DNA of 64,000 nucleotides, taken from NCBI GenBank assembly GCA_910578215.1, contig CAJTPH010000002.1:57499-121498 (forward strand), read 5' to 3'. The notes under the pieces are model-generated. The model saw only the letters and a list, made by a program, of their open reading frames with translations, ran no database searches and was not told the origin of the DNA. This DNA is from an uncultured Acetatifactor sp. Lineage in GTDB: Bacteria > Bacillota > Clostridia > Lachnospirales > Lachnospiraceae. Position numbers and translations under genes: made by a program. Of this stretch, positions 35,651 to 44,932 are shown piece after piece (position 1 is the first letter of the stretch; each line of letters opens with the position of its first letter).

Positions 35651-35908
35651 TTATTTTATTTTTCCCGCCATGATCATTTCTGCACTGATGCAGGGCTTCT
35701 GCTGCTGGGCGCCTATCGTCAGCGCATCCGTCATCAGGTTATCGATTTTTCCCGCATTCCCTTCGCTGTAACCATAGACTGCGCTCAGTGCACTTCCTTG
35801 CAGAATGCTGCGGCTGCCTCCTGCAAGCTCCAGGAACTGTTTCTTCTCCCGGTAAAGGTAATACACCAGCTCCTGGATGGCGCGGAACATCCCCGTCGAC
35901 GCTGTCAC
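35651..35908 (-). pseudogene. Remnant of an ExeA/TniB-type transposition ATPase with internal deletion
   Basis: An 85-codon frame starting at the polC stop. Residues about 28-82 resemble the end of AAA+ ATPases of the ExeA/IstB-like transposition family (ALSAVYGYSEGNAGKIDNLM, then TDALTIGAQQQK and SAEMIMAGK). The first part (IQELVYYLYREKKQ) resembles the helix before Walker B of the same family. Walker A and B themselves are absent, so a large internal deletion is likely. I recognise the family from motif memory only. Confidence 0.6.
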
Positions 35909-38900
35909 AGATCAAACAGGCTCAGCTGGTTTGACTCGGGCAGATTCCCCAGTATGCCTAAACCTGCCATCAGGTCCACCACCGTCTTGGACACCTTGGT
36001 GCGCTCCCTGAAATCATCCCTGGACAGGAAGGGACCGTCCTTCGCCGCCTCCATAATGGCGTCGGCTGCCGCCTCCCCCACACCCTCGATACTGCTCAGG
36101 GAGGGCATCAGCTTTCCTTCCACGATCCGGAAGGAGCGCGAATGGGCGCTGAATATATCGATGGGCATAAATTCAAACCCTCTTGCATACATTTCCTGCA
36201 CGATTCTCATGTCGCCGAAGGCAAGCTCCTCCTTGTTGGAGAGCGGCACCGCCCCCGCCTCCTTGGCTGCGACGGCATCCATCCGGCGTCTGTACTCTGC
36301 CATGACCGCCTCCAGGTGCCCCTGCCCCTGGCACATCTGCTCATAGGAAAAAGCCTTTGCACGGATGCTGAAAAAAGCGCCGTAATACGCAAGGGGATAG
36401 TGTATCTTACAGTACGCGATGCGCCATGCCATCATGACATAGGCCGCCGCGTGGGCCTTGGGAAACATATACTCGATCTTCTGGCAGGAGTCAATATACC
36501 ACTGGGGCACGTCATGCGCCAGCATATCCTCCTTCCACTCCTTCCAAAGATCAGGATTGACCTTCTTCTTTGCCACCTGCCCCTTTCTCACCGCCTCCAT
36601 AATCTTGAAGGACTTCTCCGGCTCAACCCCTTTATTAATCAGATAAGTCATGATATCGTCACGGGTACACACGCAGGTGGAAATAGTCGCCGTTCCCTCC
36701 CGGATCAGATCCTGTGCGTTTCCCACCCACACGTTGGTGCCGTGGGACAGACCGGAAATCCTGACCAGGTCCGAAAAGCTTCGGGGAGCCGCCTCAATAA
36801 CCATGTTCATGGCAAAGTCCGTGCCAAACTCCGGAATGCCCAGACAGCCCAGCCTGGTGCCGCCGATCTGCGACGGCGTAATCCCCAGAGCCTCCGTATT
36901 CTGGAAAAGGCTCATGACGTCCTGCCCGTCCAGAGGAATGGTCAGAGGGTCCACCCCCGTCAGGTCCTGCAGCATACGGATCATGGTGGGATCATCGTGT
37001 CCCAGAATATCCAGCTTCAACAGGTTGTGATCGATGGAGTGATAATCAAAATGAGTGGTAACGGTGTCCGTAGTCATATCGTTGGCAGGATGCTGCACCG
37101 GGGTAAAGGAATTGATGTCCTGTCCGATGGGCAGCACAATAATACCGCCCGGATGCTGACCCGTGCTTCTGCGCACGCCCGTGCAGCCGACAACGATACG
37201 TTCTATCTCACAATTACGCTTATGCTGCCCCTTCTCCTCATAATATCTCTTGACATAGCCAAATGCCGTCTTGTCCGCCAGAGTCGCGATGGTTCCCGCC
37301 CGGAAGGTCTGCCCCGCGCCAAATATGACCTCCGTGTACTTATGGGCCTTGGACTGATATTCCCCGGAAAAATTCAGATCGATATCCGGCTCCTTATCCC
37401 CCTTAAAGCCAAGAAACGTCTCGAAGGGAATATCGAAGCCCTCCTTGTGCAGAGGCTCCCCGCAGACGGGACACGCCCTGTCCGGCATATCGATTCCCGC
37501 CGTCCCTGCATAAGCCCTCACCTGATCGCTGTCAAAATCCACATAGTTGCATTTGCTGCAATAATAATGAGGGCTTAAGGGATTGATCTCCGTAATACCC
37601 GCCATGGTAGCCACAAAGGAGCTTCCGACGGAGCCTCTGGACCCCACCAGATAGCCGTCCTCCACAGACTTCCATACCAGCTTCTGGGCAATGATATACA
37701 TTACCGCAAAACCGTTTTTAATGATGGAATTCAGCTCCTTCTCCAGCCTTGCCTCCACGATTTCGGGCAGCTTGGGACCGTAAATCTCATGGGCGCGGTC
37801 ATAGCATATCTTCGTCAGGGTCTTGTCGCTGTCCGCAATGACAGGCGGGCACTTGTCCGGGCGCACGGGCGCGATGGTCTCTATCATGTCCGCAATCATG
37901 TTGGTATTTTTTACCACCACCTCATATGCCTTGTCGCTTCCGAGATAAGAGAATTCCTCCAGCATCTCCTCCGTGGTATGCAGAAACAGAGGCGCCTGAT
38001 CGTCCGCGTCGTCAAAGCCCTTGCCCGTCATGATAATGCGCCGGTAAACCTCGTCCTGAGGGTCCAGGAAATGCACATCGCAGGTGGCCGCCACAGGCTT
38101 GTGGAACTGTTCCCCCAGCTTCACGATTCTGCGGTTGATATTCCGGATATCCTCCAGGGAGTTGATATTTCTGATCTTTTCCGAGGCGATCATAAACTTA
38201 TTGTTTCCCGTGGGCTGAATCTCCAGATAATCGTAAAAATTAACGATTCTTGCGATCTGCACATCGCTCTGTCCGTCCAGCAAAGCGCGGTACAGCTCCC
38301 CCGCCTCGCAGGCGCTGCCCACTATGAGACCTTCCCTGTATTTCATCACAAGGCTTTTGGGAATCCTGGGATGCCTGGCGAAATAGGTCAGGTGAGACGC
38401 GGAAACCAGCCTGTACAGATTTATGCGGCCCAAATCATTCTTGGCCAGAATGATGGCATGATACGAAGGCAGCTTTTTCACCACGTCCGGGCTGTCAGCG
38501 CCCAGGGCGTTGACCTGCGCCAGCGTCTCCATGCCCCGCTCCTTCAGCATTCTGATAAATTTCACAAAAATCTGTGCGGTACACTCCGCGTCGTCCACCG
38601 CACGGTGATGGTTTTCCAGAGAGATGTTCAGAGTCTTCGCCACCGCGTCAAGGGTATGCTTTGACTGGTTTGGCAGAAGTACTCTGGCAATGCCCACCGT
38701 GTCCACCACGGTATGCTCCGCAGGCAGTCCCTGCCTTCTTGCCGCCTCGCCGATGAAGCTCATGTCAAAGCCCGCATTGTGCGCCACCAGCACGCAGTCC
38801 TCGCAGAATTCCAGAAACCTCGGAAGCACCTCCTGGATAAGCGGCGCGTCCTGAACCATATCGTCCCGGATACCCGTCAGCTTCTCGATCTCAAAGGGCA

Positions 38901-40629
38901 CAGGCACCTGGGGATTGACAAACGTAGAAAAGCGGTCCGTCACCGCCCCGCCCGTGACCTTCACCGCCCCGATCTCGATGATGCGGTTATTTACCGGAGA
39001 AAAGCCCGTGGTCTCAATATCAAATACCACATAATCCTCATCCAGGCTCTGCCCGCCGTCCCGGGTTACGATCTCCTTCAGATCGTCCACCAGATATGCC
39101 TCCACACCGTAAAGCACCTTGAAAAAGTCCTGCTTATCCGGCTTTTCCTCCCCCTCCTTCTTTCTCCTTGCCTGCTCCTGGAACCACAGGTCATCCCACA
39201 GATGATTGGCATCGGTAAAGCTCTGCACGACGCCGTGGTCCGTGATGGCAATGGCGCGGTGTCCCCATTTATAGGCGCGCTTTACAATATCCTTCGCCTC
39301 CGAAACGCCGTCCATATCGCTCATCTTGGTGTGACAGTGCAGCTCCACACGCTTGTGAGGCGCAAAGTCCATACGCGGCTCCGTAAAATCCGAAATGCTC
39401 TTGATTCCCACCAGGGAGCTTACGGTCAGCTCATGATCGAATTTATCCATGTTGACAACGCCCTTAAGCTTTACAAAGCTTCCGGCCTTAAGCCTGCCCT
39501 TAAGCTCGTCCACAAATTCGTTTCTTGCAAACAGCTTGATGGTGATAGTGTCGGAAAAATCCGTCACGTCAACGGAAATCAGGCTTTTCTCTCCGTTTCT
39601 TAGCTCTCTGGAGTCAAACTTTAAAACCCTGCCCCTGATTGTCACCTCCCCGATCTCTCCGACTATATCCTCAATGGGCATGGTCTCGTCCTCAAAGTCC
39701 CTGCCGTAGATGACGTCGGGATTCTCCGACTGCTTCAGGGTACGGGTATAATCGCCCTTTCGGAACTCATTTCTGCGGAATTCACCCTTGTGAAACTCGC
39801 TTCTCCTGAATTCACCCTTACCCTGAAACGCCCCGGTGCTGCCGGAAGCGGCCGTTTTGCCAGCGCCGCCCGCCCGGTAGCCCGCCGCTTTTTCCTTCCC
39901 TGCCTGCGCATTGGCAGCGTTTTGAGACACGGCTCCCTCCTGGGCCTTCCCGGACGCCTGAAGGGCTCCGTCACCGGTTCCGCTGCCCTTGCCATCAACT
40001 GCCTTGTAGCCTTCCCCGTGAGAATCCTCCTGCTCCGGTCTGCCGTCCTTCCTTGCACGCCTGTAAATCTCGTTTACACGCATCTGAATCTTCAACTCGT
40101 CGTCCGCCGCATATTTTCCCGTCTCAGCCTCCCTGTAAGCAACCGAAATGCCGCACCTCAGCCCACACCGCTCCACCATGATCTTCTCCAGTATTCTTGT
40201 GAGCTCAGGCTCCTTGCCCCTGTTCAGCACAGTATCATCCACCGTGAGCAGGAGCCGTTCCGGCTCCGGATAAGAGAGCTCCGCCGTGCGGAAGGCATTA
40301 TATTCGATATGACTGTATCTTTTCAGCTCCTCCAGAATGCTCTCCCTGTATATGCCCATAAGATTCTCCGGCGTATACTGCGAGGACAGCTCATACCTCT
40401 CAAAAATATGCACGACAATGGCGGCATCCGCAAACAGCTGATTCTTGATCTCTGCTTCCGCCGCCCATATGTCCTCCTTTAAAATCAGCCTGGTGCTGTA
40501 CAGGTATATATTCAGCCTGTCCCTCTGCTTCGAGGCGGAGACCCTCTCCACTCCCGCCTGCTCCAGCTTATCGTGCAGGGCTCCCTTGATATCCAGAGTG
40601 GGAAACACCTCAAAAAACGGTTTTGTCAT
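35905..40629 (-). CDS. polC: PolC, DNA polymerase III alpha subunit with proofreading exonuclease
   Basis: A 1574-residue Gram-positive PolC, about 135 residues longer than that of B. subtilis. Order: N-terminal domains (1-190), a low-complexity insert (about 194-300), OB fold (about 325-410), PHP domain (VELHCHTKMSDMDGVSEAKD, near 430), DEDD exonuclease (VVFDIETTGFSPVNNRIIEI, near 530), then the polymerase with GSRGSVGSSFVA, a four-Cys zinc site (CSKC, CPVCG) and catalytic Asp residues in KEPDIDLNFSGEYQ. It replicates the chromosome. The stop codon touches the ATPase remnant, but the protein end (NQLSLFDL, a beta-clamp binding motif) is intact. Confidence 0.97.
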   Translation of the reverse strand: MTKPFFEVFPTLDIKGALHDKLEQAGVERVSASKQRDRLNIYLYSTRLILKEDIWAAEAEIKNQLFADAAIVVHIFERYELSSQYTPENLMGIYRESILEELKRYSHIEYNAFRTAELSYPEPERLLLTVDDTVLNRGKEPELTRILEKIMVERCGLRCGISVAYREAETGKYAADDELKIQMRVNEIYRRARKDGRPEQEDSHGEGYKAVDGKGSGTGDGALQASGKAQEGAVSQNAANAQAGKEKAAGYRAGGAGKTAASGSTGAFQGKGEFRRSEFHKGEFRRNEFRKGDYTRTLKQSENPDVIYGRDFEDETMPIEDIVGEIGEVTIRGRVLKFDSRELRNGEKSLISVDVTDFSDTITIKLFARNEFVDELKGRLKAGSFVKLKGVVNMDKFDHELTVSSLVGIKSISDFTEPRMDFAPHKRVELHCHTKMSDMDGVSEAKDIVKRAYKWGHRAIAITDHGVVQSFTDANHLWDDLWFQEQARRKKEGEEKPDKQDFFKVLYGVEAYLVDDLKEIVTRDGGQSLDEDYVVFDIETTGFSPVNNRIIEIGAVKVTGGAVTDRFSTFVNPQVPVPFEIEKLTGIRDDMVQDAPLIQEVLPRFLEFCEDCVLVAHNAGFDMSFIGEAARRQGLPAEHTVVDTVGIARVLLPNQSKHTLDAVAKTLNISLENHHRAVDDAECTAQIFVKFIRMLKERGMETLAQVNALGADSPDVVKKLPSYHAIILAKNDLGRINLYRLVSASHLTYFARHPRIPKSLVMKYREGLIVGSACEAGELYRALLDGQSDVQIARIVNFYDYLEIQPTGNNKFMIASEKIRNINSLEDIRNINRRIVKLGEQFHKPVAATCDVHFLDPQDEVYRRIIMTGKGFDDADDQAPLFLHTTEEMLEEFSYLGSDKAYEVVVKNTNMIADMIETIAPVRPDKCPPVIADSDKTLTKICYDRAHEIYGPKLPEIVEARLEKELNSIIKNGFAVMYIIAQKLVWKSVEDGYLVGSRGSVGSSFVATMAGITEINPLSPHYYCSKCNYVDFDSDQVRAYAGTAGIDMPDRACPVCGEPLHKEGFDIPFETFLGFKGDKEPDIDLNFSGEYQSKAHKYTEVIFGAGQTFRAGTIATLADKTAFGYVKRYYEEKGQHKRNCEIERIVVGCTGVRRSTGQHPGGIIVLPIGQDINSFTPVQHPANDMTTDTVTTHFDYHSIDHNLLKLDILGHDDPTMIRMLQDLTGVDPLTIPLDGQDVMSLFQNTEALGITPSQIGGTRLGCLGIPEFGTDFAMNMVIEAAPRSFSDLVRISGLSHGTNVWVGNAQDLIREGTATISTCVCTRDDIMTYLINKGVEPEKSFKIMEAVRKGQVAKKKVNPDLWKEWKEDMLAHDVPQWYIDSCQKIEYMFPKAHAAAYVMMAWRIAYCKIHYPLAYYGAFFSIRAKAFSYEQMCQGQGHLEAVMAEYRRRMDAVAAKEAGAVPLSNKEELAFGDMRIVQEMYARGFEFMPIDIFSAHSRSFRIVEGKLMPSLSSIEGVGEAAADAIMEAAKDGPFLSRDDFRERTKVSKTVVDLMAGLGILGNLPESNQLSLFDL

Positions 40630-40665
40630 TTTCTACCCCTTTTTCCTGCGTCGGCGCCCACGCCG

Positions 40666-40753
40666 GCCTTTACTGCTTATTCATCCTTTGGCACGCACCC
40701 CGCTCCTTACCGCTTATGCATCCTTGGGCATGCACCCTGGCCTTTACTGCTTA
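40666..40753. repeat. About 37-bp imperfect repeats between ispG and polC
   Basis: Two and a half copies of a unit of the form GCCTTTACTGCTTATGCATCC-TTGGGCATGCACCC (about 40666-40701, 40702-40738, 40739-40766). The last copy includes the ispG stop codon and final codons, so the array seems to have grown from the gene end. Confidence 0.6.
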
Positions 40754-41812
40754 TGCGTCCTTCTGCCATCCGTCCAGTTCTTCCCTCAAGGCGTCCAGAA
40801 GCTGTTCCTCCGGCACCTTGCGGATGATTTCACCCCTTCTGAACAAAAGCCCCTCGCCTATGCCGCCTGCAATGCCAAGGTCCGCCTCCTTTGCCTCCCC
40901 GGGACCGTTCACCGCGCAGCCCATGACCGCCACCTTAATGTCTAAGGGATATTCCTCCGCCAGCTTCTCCACCCTGCCGGCCAGCCCTATCAAATCGATC
41001 TGAGTCCTGCCGCAGGTAGGGCAGGAAACCACCTCAATGCCGCCCTTTCTCAGCCCCAGCGTCCGCAGAATCAGCCTGGCGGATTTTACCTCCTCCACAG
41101 GATTTCCGGTGAGAGAAACACGTATGGTATCCCCGATGCCCTGATTCAGAATAATGCCCAGACCCACCGCAGACTTGATGTTGCCGCTCTGTACCGTCCC
41201 CGACTCGGTAATGCCCACATGAATAGGGTGATCTGTCCTGCCCGCCAGCAGCTCGTGAGCCTTTACGCACATCATTACATCCGAGGATTTGATACTGATA
41301 ACCAGATTGTCATATCCCAGCTCCTCCACCATGCGGACCTTGTCCAGAGCGCTCTCCACAATACCCTCCGCCGTAACGCCGCCGTGCTTTTCAACAAGGT
41401 GCCTTTCCAGCGAACCGCTGTTGACGCCTATACGAATGGGAATCTCCCTCTCTCTGGCCGCGTCCACCACCGCCTTCACCCTGTCCGCACCGCCGATATT
41501 CCCCGGATTGATACGGATTTTGTCGGCTCCGTTCTCAATTGCCGCAATCGCCAGCTTATAGTCAAAATGAATATCTGCCACCAGCGGAATATGAATCCGC
41601 CTCTTTATCTGCCCAAACGCCTGCGCCGCTTCCATGGTAGGAACGGTGCAGCGGATGATCTCGCAGCCTGCGCGCTCCAGCTCCAGAATCTGCGCCACCG
41701 TCGCCTCCACATCCTCCGTCCTGGTATTTGTCATGGACTGTATCAAAACGGGATTTCCCCCACCGATTACCCTGTCTTTGATTCTTACTTCTCTTGTGCT
41801 GTCCCTGTGCAT
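40751..41812 (-). CDS. ispG: IspG, 4-hydroxy-3-methylbut-2-enyl diphosphate synthase
   Basis: A 353-residue [4Fe-4S] enzyme (from ATG 41812, site AAAGGCGG 7 nt upstream). The TIM-barrel start VLIQSMTNTRTEDVEATVAQ and the C-terminal cluster cysteines (VSCPTCGRTQIDL, VMGCAVNGPGEA) are present. It performs the penultimate step of the MEP isoprenoid pathway. In many Firmicutes it lies close to polC, as here. The dxr/rseP genes often upstream are not in this window; dprA is upstream instead. Confidence 0.96.
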   Translation of the reverse strand: MHRDSTREVRIKDRVIGGGNPVLIQSMTNTRTEDVEATVAQILELERAGCEIIRCTVPTMEAAQAFGQIKRRIHIPLVADIHFDYKLAIAAIENGADKIRINPGNIGGADRVKAVVDAAREREIPIRIGVNSGSLERHLVEKHGGVTAEGIVESALDKVRMVEELGYDNLVISIKSSDVMMCVKAHELLAGRTDHPIHVGITESGTVQSGNIKSAVGLGIILNQGIGDTIRVSLTGNPVEEVKSARLILRTLGLRKGGIEVVSCPTCGRTQIDLIGLAGRVEKLAEEYPLDIKVAVMGCAVNGPGEAKEADLGIAGGIGEGLLFRRGEIIRKVPEEQLLDALREELDGWQKDA

Positions 41813-41917
41813 AATAATTCCGCCTTTCCGCTGCAAATCCAGCATATTAAATATAAGATAAAATCACGCGATGCGCAAGGATGAAAATCACCAAAATTGC
41901 CGGGCTGCCACGTACCG

Positions 41918-42847
41918 TCAGCCCCCCGCCCGGCAAAACCGTCCCGGGCTGACCTGCAATGCCCGCCCGTCCATGCAAAGCCGCATCAGGCAGGTGACAA
42001 TTTTCATATCCTGATACTCCCCCGGCAGCCCCGCCCTGATCTGTTCCGGGGTCTGGGGCGTAAAGTCAAGCACCCCAAGGACTGCGGCAAGCTCCCCCCT
42101 CTCCGCCTCTGCTTTATCTCTCCGCTGTTCCCTCACGGGCGCTTTCCCTGCCTCCCTCCTCCCCGACAGGTTCCGTGCCGCCACCCTCCCGATCTCTCCC
42201 TCCAAAAGCTCCCTCAAAAACTCCTCCGGAGAAAGCAGGATTCCGGCGCCCTGCTTTATCAGACGGTTACAGCCGTCGCTTAACCTGTCCGTCACGCGAC
42301 CCGGCACCACATAGACCTCCCTGCCCTGTTCCAGCGCCATGTCCACCGTAATCAGAGTACCGCTCTTTACCCTGGCCTCAATGACCACAACCACATCCGC
42401 AAGGCCGCTGACAATGCGGTTTCTGGGCGGAAAATGGCAGGCGAGTGCCGGGGAGCCCGGCGGATATTCCGAAAGTATGCCGCCGCTTAATTTCAGCCTT
42501 TCGTAAAGCTGCCTGTTTTCCTTCGGATAACAGACGTCCACTCCGCACCCTAAAACGCCGAAGGAGCTGCCTCCGGCATTCAGCGCCGCCTCCTGGCTGA
42601 TGCCGTCGATTCCCCGGGCCATGCCGCTGATCACCGCAATGCCGCTGCCTCCAAGCACCGTTCCAAGCTCCCTTGCCACATATTTCCCGTACTCCGAACA
42701 GTCCCTTGCCCCTATAATGGCCACGGACAGTCTGTTCTCCTCCGGCAGCCTTCCCAGCACATACAGATTCCTGGGCCTGCCGGAAATATTTTTCAACCGC
42801 TGGGGATATTCCGCATCCCCGGCTTTATAATGCTTCATCTGATCCAA
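41918..42847 (-). CDS. dprA: DprA (Smf), DNA processing protein
   Basis: A 309-residue protein with the DprA Rossmann-fold signatures: LSVAIIGARDCSEYG, VISGMARGIDGISQEAAL, then SEYPPGSPALACHFPPRNRI. A short winged-helix end follows. DprA loads RecA on incoming single-stranded DNA in transformation. The start is TTG 42847 with AGGAGG 7 nt upstream. An N-terminal SAM domain is short or absent. Order comM-dprA is common in Clostridia. Confidence 0.94.
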   Translation of the reverse strand: MDQMKHYKAGDAEYPQRLKNISGRPRNLYVLGRLPEENRLSVAIIGARDCSEYGKYVARELGTVLGGSGIAVISGMARGIDGISQEAALNAGGSSFGVLGCGVDVCYPKENRQLYERLKLSGGILSEYPPGSPALACHFPPRNRIVSGLADVVVVIEARVKSGTLITVDMALEQGREVYVVPGRVTDRLSDGCNRLIKQGAGILLSPEEFLRELLEGEIGRVAARNLSGRREAGKAPVREQRRDKAEAERGELAAVLGVLDFTPQTPEQIRAGLPGEYQDMKIVTCLMRLCMDGRALQVSPGRFCRAGG

Positions 42848-42896
42848 CCCTTTTCCTCCTCAGCTGTAATTTCCACCCTGCGCCTTGGCGAAGCCC

Positions 42897-44444
42897 TTAC
42901 TCCCAATACTCCGTGGAAGGTCTGTAGCTTGCCGCCTCCAGCAAATGCTCCGTGTCGATTCTGTCCTTCCCATCCAGGTCCGCTATGGTGCGCGCCACCT
43001 TCAAAATCCTGTGGTAAGCCCTGGCGCTGAGCCTCAGGGAATGATAAAGCTGCTCCATGCAGCCCTGCTCCTCCCTGCCAAGCCCACAGTACCTGTCAAT
43101 ACAGGATGCCTCAATATCCCCGTTAAATCTATACCCGCTGCCCTCAAACCGGAGCTTCTGCCGCTCTCTCGCCCTCATGACCCGCCCTCTGATATCCGCG
43201 CTGCCCTCCGCGCCCGCCCCCGTCTTCAGACTGGCAATACCCACCGGCTGCAGCTCCACGCACAGATCCACCCTGTCCAGAATCGGCCCCGAAATCTTCC
43301 CCATATAACGCCTGATCTGCGATTCCGTGCAGCGGCAGCGGTTTCTGTCGGGATAATAGCCGCAGGGACAGGGATTCATGGCGCAGACCAGCATGAAATC
43401 GCTGGGATAAGTCACGTTTCCGCTTACCCTGGAGATATTTACCCTGTGTTCCTCAATGGGCTGGCGCAGCGCATCCAGCACCGTGCGCTGAAATTCCGGA
43501 AGCTCGTCCAGAAAAAGCACGCCTCTGTGCGCCAGAGAAATAATACCCGGCCTGGGATAAGCGCTGCCGCCCAAAAGCGCCGCCTGAGAGACGGTGTGGT
43601 GAGGGCTTTTAAAGGGACGCTGCGTCACCAGCGCATCCCCCTCCTTCATCAGCCCTGCCACGCTGACCACAGCTGTAACCTCCAGACTTTCCTCCAGGGT
43701 CAGGTCCGGAAGAATTCCGGGAATACGCCCGGCAATCATGGACTTGCCCGCTCCGGGAGGCCCCGTCATCAGCAGATTGTGAAAGCCCGCAGCAGCGATT
43801 TCCGCCGCCCGCCTGGCCTCTGTCTGTCCGTTTACATCCCGGAAATCGGGGCTGTCCACGCCGTCCTTCCTTTGAAAAAGCTCTCCTACATCCACCTTTT
43901 CTGCCGGCAGCAGGGCGTCTGCCGCCTCCCCGCCGCCCGCCTTCAAAAAAGCAATGACCTCACAGATATTATCCGCCCCACGCACCGCGGCATCCGGTAT
44001 CACCGCTCCTTCCTTGGCGTTTGCCCCGGGCACAATGCACTGCCTGACGCCGCCCGCTCCCGCCGCCCGGACAATGGGCAGCACTCCCCTGGCCTTCTTA
44101 AGCTCCCCGTCCAACCCCAGCTCTCCCAGAAACAGCATTCCCGCGGCAGCTCCGGACGGCAGTACCCCCATTGCCTCCAATACGCCTACGGCTATGGGAA
44201 GATCGAAAGCCGTGCCCTCCTTCCTCACGTCCGCCGGCGATAAATTCACGGTGATATGACAGGGCGGCAGCTCTATCCCCACGTTTTTCAACGCCACCAT
44301 CACGCGCTCCCTGGACTCCCTCACCTCGCTTCCCAGAGAGCCCACCATACTGAACCCGGGCAGCCCCCGGGCGATGTCCACCTCCACGGACACCAAATAC
44401 GCGGACACCCCGCACAGAGCGCCCGAATAAATTGCACTATACAT
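42897..44444 (-). CDS. comM: ComM/YifB-like Mg-chelatase-type AAA+ ATPase
   Basis: A 515-residue protein. The N-terminal Lon-protease-like domain (about 1-170, GLPGFSMVGSLGSEVRESRE) lacks a protease role in this family. The AAA+ core has Walker A in LMTGPPGAGKSMIAGRIPG and Walker B in GVLFLDELPEF, with CPCGYYPD of the magnesium-chelatase insert. The C-terminal domain has LSARAYHRILKVARTIADL. ComM is a helicase that aids integration of divergent DNA in transformation, by analogy with other bacteria. It is followed by dprA after 49 nt. Confidence 0.93.
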   Translation of the reverse strand: MYSAIYSGALCGVSAYLVSVEVDIARGLPGFSMVGSLGSEVRESRERVMVALKNVGIELPPCHITVNLSPADVRKEGTAFDLPIAVGVLEAMGVLPSGAAAGMLFLGELGLDGELKKARGVLPIVRAAGAGGVRQCIVPGANAKEGAVIPDAAVRGADNICEVIAFLKAGGGEAADALLPAEKVDVGELFQRKDGVDSPDFRDVNGQTEARRAAEIAAAGFHNLLMTGPPGAGKSMIAGRIPGILPDLTLEESLEVTAVVSVAGLMKEGDALVTQRPFKSPHHTVSQAALLGGSAYPRPGIISLAHRGVLFLDELPEFQRTVLDALRQPIEEHRVNISRVSGNVTYPSDFMLVCAMNPCPCGYYPDRNRCRCTESQIRRYMGKISGPILDRVDLCVELQPVGIASLKTGAGAEGSADIRGRVMRARERQKLRFEGSGYRFNGDIEASCIDRYCGLGREEQGCMEQLYHSLRLSARAYHRILKVARTIADLDGKDRIDTEHLLEAASYRPSTEYWE

Positions 44445-44472
44445 AAAAACACCTCCTGAAATTATTTGAATT

Positions 44473-44478
44473 ATTATA
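44473..44478 (-). promoter_or_regulatory. Probable -10 element of comM-dprA
   Basis: TATAAT on the minus strand, about 28 nt before the comM start and followed by AGGAGG. No good -35 is seen at the right distance, so the call rests on the -10 only. Confidence 0.35.
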
Positions 44479-44677
44479 GAAGCTTAAAATAGCGGGAATC
44501 TAAAAGATTATAAAAACCGGAATTTACTCTTTTTTTGAATTGTAGAACCATTGGAAAATGAGAATATTGCAAAGACAGATAATACCTTTTTCATTCATAT
44601 GAGTCAGAAAATATAGAAGCTAAAAACTGTGAAAATACAAAATACCTGTTAAGCTGCTTGTTGCAGGTCCCGGGCTT

Positions 44678-44800
44678 TTATTCCACGGACCAATAATGAA
44701 GGGAAATGTTCTGGCACTCGTCCTCGTCATGCCCAGCGGTAAAATTCTCCTTACGGAGGGCAAACCCGGGCAGCTGTTCCGCAGGCGAGGCTATTGTCAT
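44678..44800 (-). CDS. Small ORF, 40 codons, uncertain
   Basis: ATG 44800 to TAA 44678. The product is acidic to neutral with two His, one Cys and a Trp near the end (ISLHYWSVE). There is no ribosome binding site before the ATG. It overlaps the folded GC-rich segment, so it may be a shadow of a structured RNA or a gene fragment. I recognise no family. Confidence 0.2.
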   Translation of the reverse strand: MTIASPAEQLPGFALRKENFTAGHDEDECQNISLHYWSVE

Positions 44801-44844
44801 TTTAATTTAATTAGTATTTAAAGTTCCGGTGCCATGGCGTCCAG

Positions 44845-44914
44845 GTTTTTATCCGCAGCTGCGGTCTCCGGCCAAGCAGAAAAGTAAATGCCGGAGGCAG
44901 TAACGGATAAAAAC
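44845..44914 (-). terminator. Large hairpin just after the HD-GYP gene
   Basis: The outer 11-bp stem GTTTTTATCCG (44845-44855) with CGGATAAAAAC (44904-44914) encloses CTGC/GCAG and CTCCGGC (44866-44872) with GCCGGAG (44890-44896). It lies 19 nt after the HD-GYP stop. No T tract follows on either strand, so it may end the transcript weakly or have another role. Confidence 0.45.
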
Positions 44915-44932
44915 ATACACCCTTTCATAATT

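Larger units (their letters stand above)
44479..44932. other. Long gap between comM and the HD-GYP gene
   Basis: The part at 44479-44660 is AT-rich and shows nothing clear. The part at 44663-44800 is GC-rich and can fold on the minus strand: AGCCTCG with CGAGG, GCCCGG with CTGGGC, and an inner CTCC-GTAA-GGAG tetraloop hairpin; further down GGTCC pairs with GGGACC and CTGC with GCAG. The same strand has a 40-codon ORF. A separate large hairpin lies at 44845-44914. None matches a riboswitch class that I can name. Confidence 0.4.

Noticed and set aside
36142..37578. Long plus-strand open frames opposite polC
   Set aside because: They arise from GC-skewed third codon positions of polC. No ribosome binding site or domain is seen.
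44663..44800. c-di-GMP or cobalamin riboswitch
   Set aside because: A GGCAAACC word on the plus strand suggested c-di-GMP-I, but the other conserved parts are missing and no downstream gene fits on that strand.
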